NCBI GenBank assembly: GCA_015680685.1
Contig: MNCI01000614.1
Location: forward strand, 496,946 to 560,945
DNA length: 64,000 nucleotides
Direction: 5' to 3'
Origin: Gnetum montanum
Taxonomy: Eukaryota > Streptophyta > Gnetopsida > Gnetales > Gnetaceae
Position 1 is the first letter of the stretch. The number at the start of each line of letters is the position of its first letter. The notes under the pieces are model-generated. The model saw only the letters and a list, made by a program, of their open reading frames with translations, was not told the DNA's origin and did no database searches. A program made the translations under genes and the position numbers. Positions 48,720 to 60,999 of this stretch are shown here, piece after piece.

Positions 48720-49920
48720 ATTTTCTTCACCAAGTTAAGTATTTTATGGAAATTAATGGGAACCTTTAGAAAGTATGTCCTGATGGCCTATTATGCTAGT
48801 GTGTCCCTAGCATAGATTAACTACATGTTCTCCAAGATGATCATGAAGGCCCTTGAGGCGGCCATTATGCTGGGAGATACCCAGCCATAAAAATCCTCAT
48901 GGCAAGATATTACCTGCCAACAATCTTCAAAGATGCACACCAGTTCATCGGTGCTTGAAATCATTATTAGAGAGATGGTGGAATAACAACTTGAATGGAG
49001 GGGCCACAACAATGAATTCAACCTCTTCAACCATTCAATATTTGGGGCATCAACTTTATGAGTCCCATCATGCCTACATCAAATGGAAAGGTGTATATAA
49101 TAGTCACAATTGACTATTACACTAAGTGGGCAGAAGTAGTAGCTGTCATCGACTATACATCCACTACTGCTACTCGGTTTGTACAATAGAACATCATAAA
49201 TAGGTTTGGTATGCTTCATGTGTTAATTTCTGACAATGGAACTCATTTCACAAGTGCCACTTCCTGAAAACTTATGTAATTCTTGGAGGTTGAGCACAAA
49301 CTCACAACACCTTATCACCCTCAAGCCAATGATCAAGTTGAAGTCACTAATCGGGAGATTACAAAAATTATAACATGCACTATTAGCAAGTACTAAAGGA
49401 CTAGAGCACCAAATTAAATGTTGCCCTTTAGGCCTATCGCTCCACATGGAAGCTTTGCATTGATATTCTTCCTATGAGCTCGTGTATGAAAAAATACCAA
49501 CACTGCCCATTCAATCTGAGCTTTGTACACTCTCTACAGCCTGTGACCTTGACATGGATCTAAGTCTAGCACAAAAGGAAATATTAATGAACCTCAACTT
49601 GCTAGATGAAAATCGATTAATGGCCTATCATCCAATGAAATGCATAAGGCATTCAATAAGGAACACCATGAACTCAAAATAAGGAAAGTCAAGTTTCAAC
49701 CAAGAGACAAGGTTCTCTACTGGAATCTTGCACATGTACCTCAACGAACCAAGTTTTAAAAATTGTGGAAAGGACCTTACATTATCAAAGAAAATTTTCC
49801 ATATGGGGCCATGATTATATATAGACCTAATAGCCCATATAAGAAGCAATTAGTTAACATCCAATAATTAAAACATTTTTATGAGTCCAAGCCAACCAAC
49901 TCAACAGGCACCTCGCTAGA
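48720..49920 (+). pseudogene. pol: Integrase of element F (decayed)
   Basis: The core reads FNIWGINFMSPIMPTSNGKV, LISDNGTHFTSAT and HPQANDQVEVTNREI, so the three acidic residues are present, in contrast to E. The zinc-binding region at about 48830-48960 is damaged. A C-terminal segment (KIRKVKFQPRDKVLYWN, near 49680) precedes WKGPYIIKENFPYGAMIIY. A frameshift lies near 49400-49480. Confidence 0.82.
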
Positions 49921-51983
49921 TGGACAACCACGCTCAATCTTTTAGATCTCCTTCTTCAAACTTAGTCATGGGGGAGATGGCCATCCATACTAACACTTAA
50001 CCAACTTCTTAGCCTTTTGACTTTTTTTTTACACATTTTTGGTTTTACAACTTTTTGTTTTACATCTTTTTATTTTTTAGGTTATTGATCTTTTCTAAGT
50101 TTTTGTTTTACACAATCATTAGTATATTTAATATTTCTTAAGTATCTTTTACTTTCTTTTATATTTTCTCATGTTTGATGTAATTCTGTACCTTTTTTGC
50201 TAATAAGATGCCATGTACAATGGTAATGTGTTACTCAATGATGGTTTGTATCATTTGTGATTTGATTGTTGATGTCTAGTTTTTGACTTTGAATGTCATC
50301 ACTAACAACTAGGACATGGTTTTTTTTCATGTAATACGCAGTGAGTTCACATCACCCATCCATCCACACACTCTGTGGTTTTCCTAATTTTGGAAATGTG
50401 CAATCCCTTTTCCATTAATACGACCATAATAAATTTTTGACTTATGTAGTTTCCAGAATTGGGAAGGAATCATAGGTTCGGACAAGGTGTGGCTTCAAAG
50501 GGATGTGGTATTCTTCATGCTTTTCTTTTTTCTTGTGTGCAGGGGTGTTCTCATGAACTTCTCATCATTCCGTGTCATTCCACAACAGGAAAGTCGAACA
50601 AGTCCTTGCATGGTGTGGTCCTCATTAAAACAAAAAAAAAGAGAAGAGCATGATAATTCAAAGCACATCCCTTGGACAAAATAAATGAAAAAATGCATGG
50701 GTCTTTACATGGTGTGGTTCCCATTCAAAATAAATAAATTAATTAATAAATATGGGAATTCAAAGCATATCCCTTAGACCAAATAAAAGGGCTATAAGCA
50801 CTGGTTATGGGATTTGTCTTGTCTCCTCTAACTAAGGCCCTTTCTCACTTCCTACTTCTCCAATTTGGAATGGTGGTTGTCTTATGGTAGCATTCTTGTG
50901 TCTCAAGGAATGGACTAGTCTTAGAATGTCAATGTGAAGTCACTGAAAGTGGTTCGTTTTGGTTTGGACTAAAGATGGATCCTACTGAGTCATTTAATCA
51001 CAAACTCCACAAGGGACTTCATGTGACCATAATTAGGAACTCCATTACATTCTCTCTCTCATCCATCTATGCTTTTCATGCCTTACCTCACTATTGGTTT
51101 CATGTTTTGATTCGATGTTCTGGTTTGATGTGTCAAGATTCTTAGTTAGTTACTTTTGGGTTTTTGTACTTAACCTTCCATAACCATTAATCATCCATGA
51201 TGTCCATGAACTCCTTGATTTGAAGTTATGCAAGGGAAAAAAATGGCCTATGCTTGCTTTGGGGAGGACCCACTTGCATATCTTTTGGTTTGGTTAAGTT
51301 AAGTTCTTTAACCTTAGACATTTTTACAATCGAGTTCCTTTTATTTATCCTATCAATGCCATCCAATTGTGTGCATCTTCACAACTATTTTTTGTGAATA
51401 CTTTCTTTTTATTGTTGTGAATTTCCATACCCTCTTTTTAGCATTCTTTGTGTTAAGATTTTTCTGAATTTTATGGACCACTTCTCTTACTTAACCCATT
51501 TTTCAGTCTTCCCACTAACATTATCAAGCAACCAATCTACCACAATCACAACTTAGCTAGATAGAATCACTAATGATACAAGGTTTTCAACTGCTATGTG
51601 TTACACTTTATATACTAATCCTTGATTTTGTTGTCATTGTAGTGGGGAGCATGGATGGGAAGCAGGACTATCTTCACCAAGGATGATGCAACAATATCAC
51701 TCACAGGAGATTGTTCATGACTTCTGGATCTCTTTTACCTCTCCCTCATTCTTCTGTCACCAAGAGGGTTTGGATGTCCATTGGATCTAAGGGTGTTCTT
51801 TACTATTATCATGAACACCCAATTTTCTACACAATTATAATGATGTATTCTTGGGCACTTCTATATTCTTTTGTTTCCTCTATGTCACTCTGCATATCAA
51901 TCAAACATTCCATACCTCCTAATATATTTTGTAAGGGACTTGTACCTCTTCATCTATACTTGAGGATGAGTTTTCATTCAATT
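49921..51983. other. 3' non-coding region of element F (~2 kb)
   Basis: Athila elements often have an env-like ORF here, but I see none: only short open stretches without domain or convincing membrane pattern. A ~75-bp duplication (AATTCAAAGCA(C/T)ATCCCTT(G/A)GAC) occurs at about 50656 and 50757. The region is T-rich and ends at the polypurine-like TTGTGGGGGTA before the 3' LTR. Confidence 0.6.
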
Positions 51984-51992
51984 GTGGGGGTA

Positions 51993-52820
51993 TGATGAAT
52001 CGTGTTTTACATGAGCCTTGATATTGAGTACACGATATTGGGTATGCGATATCATGGTCCAAGATGAGATATCGAGCATGTGATATCATGAGGTACTCTC
52101 AATCCTATAAATATAGCCCTTGGGCACATGATTCAATGGTAGTTTTTGAGGTCAAGTAGTGAAATTCTTGCAATTTTTTCATTCAAGAGTTAGAATATTT
52201 TCCAAGTGCCCACAGCAGGAGGTCTAACTGTAATCAAATATTTATTCAAGCATTGATGTACCTGAACACATCATTATGTTGGCAATAAAGATGAGCTCTT
52301 TAATTCATCCTTGCAGCACTTGAGACTTTTTTTTTATGCATTTATACATTATGATTTCATGCAGTTCACATTTAACATTATTCATTTAGCAATTAACTAA
52401 ATACACAAGCACGACCCCTTCAAACCTACATGTGACACTTGATAGCTCAAAAATGATTAGTGTTTGACAACCTAGCAGTGTTTACATAAAGTTTAGGATG
52501 CGTCTGGGAAGTAGAAACAATTACTTGTGTCAGGTTAGATTAGACAATAGTTCACTTAGCACTTAATTACTCTCACTTTCATTATTGTTTCAGGTGATCA
52601 GATTGATAAAACATAAAATGATAAAAATCTTATGCCTCAGTCACACTTAATCACACACTTGCATTTCACAAGTGAGATTGGGAAGACAACAAACAGACAA
52701 CACAAACTCACCATTTAGCTCTAGCGTACTTGGTAATTAAAGTCTGTGGAATTCAACTAAATTGCATGTGAACACCTATGATTCATATGGTTGGGCATAG
52801 GGGTACCTCACCACTCATCA
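51993..52820 (+). repeat. 3' LTR of element F
   Basis: It starts TGATGAATCGTG after GTGGGGGTA and ends CTCATCA followed by CATGG. The ends form a short inverted repeat (TGATGA/TCATCA). CCTATAAATATAGCCC lies near 52103 and AATAAAGATGAGC near 52285. Confidence 0.92.
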
Positions 52821-53009
52821 CATGGTGTTCAATTTTGTGTCCTAAACACCACCATTTTTTGTAATGTGTTGATTTGTACACCTGGGCACTCCATTTTTTG
52901 TCAAGTCAGTCAAGTTTGTTTTATTGAAAGAAAAGTCAATCAATAAATCCATACCTTTCCAATTTTGTAAAAGAAGTCAAGGACGAGTTTTCATTCAATC
53001 ATGGGGGTA

Positions 53010-54167
53010 TGATAAGTCATCATTGGTTGGCTACGTCAATGAGGCCTTGTCAACGCAATGGTTGTCTATCGCCTATAAATACATGCATAGTAGCTACATT
53101 TATGGGAAATCTAGATTTCAGTAGTAGTGAAGCTTTTGCATTTTTTCCATTCAAAAGTTAGAATTTTTCTCTTGAGTGCCTGCAATAGGAGTCATTGAGT
53201 GTACAGATCTTTATTCGAGCATTGTTGTACCTGAGCACGACAGTGTGTGTGGCAATAAAGACAAGCTTTCTGATGAACCTTACAGCACTTTGGATAGATT
53301 AGCTATTTTATTTATGCATTTAATGTTTTCAATTATTTATTAAATTCTTTCAATTAGTTAACAAATATTTTCTAGTTATTATGTTAATGAGACAATTAAG
53401 CGAGATAGATTACACACATAAGTACAATTGCTTCAAGTGTAACACGTATTTGCTTGGTAATCCTAGCATCGTTATTGCTTGGTACACCCAGTAACATAGC
53501 ATTTGGTTGCCCAACAGTGGATACGTGGGTTCAAGATGTGTACAAAAAGTGGGAACAGATACTTATGTTAGGATTAGTTAAATGAATACCCAACAATGGA
53601 TACGTGGGTTCAAGATGTGTACAAAAAGTGGGAACAGATACTTATGTTAGGATTAGTTAAATGAATACCCAACAGTGGATACGTGGGTTCAAGATGTGTA
53701 CAAAAAGTGGGAACAGATACTTATGTTAGGATTAGTTAAATGAATACCCAACAGTGGATACGTGGGTTCAAGATGTGTACAAAAAGTGGGAACAGATACT
53801 TATGTTAGGATTAGTTAAATGAATACCCAACAGTGGATACGTGGGTTCAAGATGTGTACAAAAAGTGGGAACAGATACTTATGTTAGGATTAGTTAAATG
53901 AATAGTTAATTAAACTCCTTTTATCTACATTTCAAGCACCAAAATATAAAATACAAAATGATAAAAATTGGATACCTCAATTACACTTAACCATACCAAT
54001 GTACATCACAAGTGTAATTGGGAGGACAATGATTAACCTTAAGGCTAGATTCACTTCCTAAAGGGCTAGTGCACTAGAAACGATAAAGTTCACAAAATTC
54101 AACTGGATCATGCATAAACACTTGTGATTCATATGGTTGGGCGTAGGGGGCACCTCGTAGCTCATCA
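53010..54167 (+). repeat. 3' LTR of element E
   Basis: It starts TGATAAGTCATC after ATGGGGGTA and ends CTCATCA. It aligns with 35522-36481 but lacks part of the ~34-bp GAGGCC repeats and carries a five-fold 79-bp expansion, so it is about 200 bp longer. Confidence 0.88.
53510..53904. repeat. 79-bp tandem repeat, five units, in E's 3' LTR
   Basis: Units start at 53510, 53589, 53668, 53747 and 53826, an exact 79-bp period. Each runs from CCCAACA(G/A)TGGATACG to GGATTAGTTAAATGAATA. Units 2-5 are identical to my reading except for one base. The 5' LTR has a single unit. Confidence 0.95.
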
Positions 54168-55490
54168 CCAATGAAATCTATGCTAAAGGATATATACTCT
54201 TTAATAGCTATTCATCTTTTTTTTTCTTTAGCTATATATATATTTACAATGTTTATGTATTTAATTGTTTATCATATAATGTTATGGACATCACCAAAAA
54301 GGGGGAGATTATTGACCTTTTGGTATGTCAAAACCTTGGAAATGCACTTGTTCGAATCTTGTAGGACATGGAAAAGTTTAGAACAAGATGACAAGAGTTG
54401 TTGGGATCAAGACAAGAACTTAGAAGGTGTCAAGACAAGAGATTAGATGGTGTTAACATAAGAGATTGAGACAAGAACTTAGATAGTATCAAGAAAAGAG
54501 TTCAAGAGAAGAGTGTAGATGGTGTCAAGAAGAGATTGGGATAAAGAGCAAGTTGAGATCAAGACGAAAGTTGAGTTGTCAATATGAGATGAAAAAAGTC
54601 TCAATCAGAAGAAAAAGATAAAAAATGACAAAGATGCATGAAGTTTAAAGAAGGTGTTCCGATATGTACCAAAATGTCCCAATGAAAAAGTTCAAGTTTT
54701 AGGCTAGACATCCTAATTGTACTTGAGACATCCCAAGTGAGACATCCCAATTTCCAATAGAACATTCCACTTGCAAGGGGGCCATAATTTAGAGAGACGT
54801 CCCAAAATCGAATGGGACATCCCAACTAGCCATTTGCCATCCGTTGCACAAATCCCAATAGTTATGTAACAAAGACAGCCTATAAAAGAAACATTATCTT
54901 GGTGAAAAGAACAAGCACTATTCATAAATATATTCCATCATTGCTTACATTAACTAAATTTGTTTTGTTCTTCAAATATCCATCATTTGTGAATTGTTTT
55001 ATAAGCCTAAGTGTAAGGAATTTGTAAAATGTAGTTACATTTTTTCCTTGATTCTTTTTCTTCCTTTGTAAGCCCTGCAGGGTTGATGTGCTTCTTGCAA
55101 GAAAGAATCCATGAGTTTGTTGGGACCTTGTAGGGTTGAGTGTGTTTCTTGAGAAAAAACACTTCGTGTAGAGCTCACATCATTGTAAAGGATGTGGGAT
55201 CCTTGAAACCACATTTTGAACTTGTTGGGACCTTGTGGGTTTGAGTGTGTTTCTTGCGAGAAAACACTAAATGTGGGCCTCCAACTTTGTAATGTTTGTG
55301 GTGCCCTTTAAACCACATTTTTGAAGGAATAAAGTCTAGAGATGTGCAAGGATTCTACCCTCCAAGTGTGGAAGTACCCAAGTTGGGGAACCACATAAAT
55401 TTGAGTGCAGTTTTGGTTATCTTGGTTGTTAGAATTGGAGAACTTATTCAACCCCCCTTCTAAGTTCTTGGTCCTCAGCTTCACCTCTTA
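54168..55490 (+). mobile_element. Ty1/copia 3' end: internal remnant, polypurine tract and LTR
   Basis: CCAAAAAGGGGGAGATTA (54293-54310) is the classic copia polypurine tract, and the LTR begins near TATTGACCTTTTGG at 54310. The LTR has a purine-rich repeat of AAGACAAGAxxTTAGAtGGTGTC (54405-54530), several GACATCCCAA words (54700-54830) and a ~100-bp duplication starting TTGTTGGGACCTTGT at about 55118 and 55218. It ends near CAACCCCCCTTCTAAGTTCTTGG, typical of copia LTR ends. The only internal sequence is about 140 bp, and no coding part remains. Confidence 0.65.
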
Positions 55491-56645
55491 GGAGTTGAAT
55501 GTCCTAAATGCATCATTTGTTAGGCAGAAGGCTCTTTTATGTATGTTTTTTTGGGAATGCTCCTTTTTTTAAGACAAATTTAGAATAGGTATTAGTCTTT
55601 TCAAATTTTCTATCCAAATCAATTTGTTGATTTTCCATTGTGTATCTTCAATAAAGACTGTGTTAAGTGGCATGTTCAAAAGACTTGGAAGATCTTCCTT
55701 TTCTAAGTGACAATGGTATGAAAGTGCTCTATGGCCAACTTAATTCAACTTCAATGACACAAACACACATGAGTAGCAGGCTTTAAAAATAATATTAAGT
55801 TCTCATCAGAAATGCAATGTTAATTTAATTTACCTTTATTAGCTATCGTCCCGAGGGGTGCGATTTATCTCTATTTTTATTTATTTAACTTTTTTTGTCA
55901 CATTTTGTAGGCCACCTTAACAATTTGGAGAACCGCAGTAACAAATGTTGTGAGCATTGTTACCATGTGCGAATCCAAACCCGGCAACGAAAAAAATGAA
56001 ACCCAAATCAAGAGGGAACGAAGTTGAATGCGAAGCCATTGTTGCAAACGCCATACACAATTTTGAGTAGCGTTCAGGTCGGACTTCCGAATCACAAACC
56101 CTATTTACACAGACCCAGCACTCAGAAGAAACCTAAAAAATGTCATACTAGAACAATGTAATTCTGAGATTACCCAAAAACCTCAGGCATATCACTTGAA
56201 AAATCAACATTAGAGATCAACGCCGCTGGTAAGTTCTCTCGGCCAAATAAATTAGAGATCAACATTAAATGAAATAATAGAACCAAATTATAAATGTGTT
56301 GTTGGATTTTATATTTAAGACGCTGATTGTGGCGTTTATCAAACTCACCATGCAGCCCTCAGGCAATATCACCGAGTTCCGTTAAAAATGGAAATGCAAG
56401 AAAATGGCTAAACTAGAAAGGTAACGAAACAAATGCTCTTAACAAATTCCAAAGTGACTTGGAATTACTGTAAATAAACTAACGTTTTACATGGCAGCCA
56501 CCTCAGCTATTTGAGGAGGCATGATTTGGGGGAAATATATATATTTTTTATTGAATTCCCAAATCAATTATTCAACCCTAGGTCATTTATCAGATTTCCA
56601 ATAATAGCAATTTGAGTGAAGCACACCTTCATTCTTGGTAATAAA
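55491..56645. other. Intergenic DNA downstream of the reductase relic
   Basis: No repeat family is recognised. The stretch holds one small minus-strand ORF (listed separately) and otherwise AT-rich sequence. Confidence 0.5.
55917..56054 (-). CDS. Small ORF with signal-peptide-like start (doubtful)
   Basis: The ORF has 45 codons. It begins MAFATMASHS, has a hydrophobic core LDLGFIFFVAGFGFA and ends in a short Cys-containing tail (ICYCGSPNC). It could be the first exon of a small secreted protein or a chance ORF. No partner exon or homologue is recognised. It lies about 600 bp beyond the end of the reductase relic on the same strand. Confidence 0.15.
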   Translation of the reverse strand: MAFATMASHSTSFPLDLGFIFFVAGFGFAHGNNAHNICYCGSPNC

Positions 56646-59383
<2,738 letters not shown>

Positions 59384-59860
59384 CTGTGAGGTTAGAAAAA
59401 GAAACATTTAATTTCCCTTAGCAAACCTTAAAATTTATTTTATAGCCCACTACTATTCCAGTCATACAGCCAAAACACTTTGAAACTCTGAAGCAATATA
59501 AAAGATGTAGCAACCATTATCAACGTAGAATTTAACAATTCAAAACTAAGTCAACATCTGACAAACTTTAATAATAAACATTCACATGATTTAGTCATTT
59601 GTAGGGCTGAAAAAATGAATATTAATTATGCAAAGAAAAACCAACAAAGGTAGAAGCTACTCCGGAAAAGTCGTACGGCAATACAGGACCACAGCAAAAA
59701 ACAAGAGATTTTCTCAAAATATTCCGGAGAAGTCACAAAACAATCCGACACCCCAATAGTCATGACAAAACCACAAACCCCTTAGAAAACCCAGCAAACA
59801 CCTTAAAGTGGGGGGAGGGCACTCACAAAAAAAAAAATGGGNTCCTTAGGGGTTCATCGA
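59384..59860. other. Upstream side of the reductase relic
   Basis: AT-rich DNA with no clear first exon or TATA box. The TTTTTCTAACCTCACAG just above 59383 (minus strand) is a good splice acceptor, which argues for an upstream exon. A single N is at 59842 in an A-rich run that probably marks the border with the LINE-side sequence. Confidence 0.45.
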
Positions 59861-59867
59861 TAGCTGA

Positions 59868-60483
59868 TGGCAGGTGTAGTGTGAGCACTCCAACTCATGA
59901 AGGAGGTCCAACGTGTTTCGGTGGTCCTCTGTGTCCACCAAACTGGTGACCTGCTGGATACCTTGCATAGCCGACTCCCACCTATTCCGGTCAGCCAGCG
60001 AAGTTCCCCCATCAAGATGGAAACACGCGAGATTCAACGGATGTGGTGCCTGAGCTCACCCCAAGAGCTATCACAACTAATGCCTAGGATGAGGTATGGG
60101 CACCGCCCCCCTCTAAGTCATTGTCGAGCATTGTGCTCATCTACCCGATTGAGCTATCGATGTCGTTGCTCCTCTTCCTCTTGCATGCATGCCTGTTTCG
60201 CCCGCTCCGCCTCTTCACGTTCCCTTTGGGTAGCTTCCTCTTGTAGCTGTTCTTCCCACACTTGGGCCCAAATTTCATCCACTAAGTGGGCCTGGGCAAC
60301 GTCGTCCATGAGGTCCTGCTACCTCACACTCTCTTGCTCCCATTCGTAAAACTGGGCCTCCAAGTCGGCCTGGGCCTGTGCAAGGGTATCGTGCTATTTG
60401 GCCTCCCATTCCCGTCGTTCAGCCTCACGCACTTTAGCTGTGGCCCTCTGTGTGGCCTATCGCAACTCCTCGTTCCAATTCAT
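59868..60483 (-). pseudogene. Charged coiled-coil ORF, interrupted by in-frame stops
   Basis: From ATG 60483 one frame runs to about 59868. It begins MNWNEELR and includes VREAERREWEAK, QAQADLEAQFYEWEQ, QLQEEATQREREEAERAKQA and MQEEEEQRHR, a Glu/Gln/Arg-rich heptad-like pattern. Five stops fall within the first 125 codons (TAG four times, TGA once), all explainable by one C-to-T change in Gln or Arg codons. No frameshift is needed there. It may be an ORF of a retroelement downstream of the L1 relic. No known domain is recognised. Confidence 0.45.
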
Positions 60484-60890
60484 GTTGTGTTTAGAGGTTT
60501 TCAGCGAGGGGGATTCCGGCTCGGCACAACTGGCAGGGGGCGCTATTCCCACTGGGTCCGCTGCCTCCACGTGAAAGTTGTTGTCGGCAGGGTCCAGTGG
60601 TTCCCCCAGCTAGTTGAAGCTGTAGGGCTAGGGGGCTAGCAGGGGCGGCCCCCCAGGGGGGGGCACCGTGGAATGAGAACGGGTTTTGCCCCCCATTTGC
60701 CCCCTGCCACAAGGCTAAGATTAACCTCGAATGACGACCACGTCGTTTAAGTTGAAGGGCTACCAGGAAAAAATGGAGAAGGTTAACTTGGCAGCCAAAT
60801 TTTAGGCAACATAGAAACGCAAAGTGTATGCTTTGGAGCTTGGAGCTGTTGCCAGATTGGATAAAAAATCTTTCCACCAGATCTGCCGCA
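60484..60890. other. GC-rich, G/C-run spacer
   Basis: No convincing gene is seen. There is a run of eight or more G at 60655-60663, with CCCC tracts either side. It may be part of the 3' sequence of the L1 relic or of the element carrying the coiled-coil ORF. Confidence 0.35.
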
Positions 60891-60891
60891 T

Positions 60892-60997
60892 GGGCCCAGA
60901 GACAAGGTAGAGGGCACTTGTCGGCTTTCAGTGCATGGCACGGGCCCAGAGACAAGGTAGAGGGCACTTGTCGGCTTTGTGTGCATGGCATGGGCCC
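60892..60997. repeat. 50-bp tandem repeat, 2.1 units
   Basis: Units start at 60892, 60942 and (partial) 60992 with GGGCCCAGAGACAAGGTAGA. The two complete units differ at about three positions, giving an exact 50-bp period. Confidence 0.93.
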
Positions 60998-60999
60998 TT

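Larger units (their letters stand above)
42815..52820 (+). mobile_element. Nested full-length Athila-type element F
   Basis: This 10,006-bp element has paired LTRs (847 and 828 bp), a recognisable primer-binding site, gag, protease, RT-RNase H, integrase, a ~2-kb 3' region, a polypurine tract and a perfect 5-bp target duplication. It sits inside element E, downstream of E's integrase. Its LTRs and gag are related to E's, so two subfamilies of one lineage are nested. All coding regions are broken by stops. Confidence 0.9.
35522..54167 (+). mobile_element. Athila-type Ty3/gypsy element E, interrupted by nested element F
   Basis: The element has LTRs at 35522-36481 and 53010-54167 with TGATGAG...CTCATCA ends. 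It carries gag, protease, RT-RNase H and integrase in plus orientation, and a polypurine-like ATGGGGGTA just before 53010. Element F (42815-52820) is inserted after integrase. No chromodomain is seen after integrase. The flanks (CCTCT on the left, CCAAT on the right) do not match, so no target duplication is visible. Confidence 0.85.

Noticed and set aside
53510-53904. CRISPR-like array
   Set aside because: Units are contiguous 79-bp tandem copies without unique spacers, inside a plant LTR.
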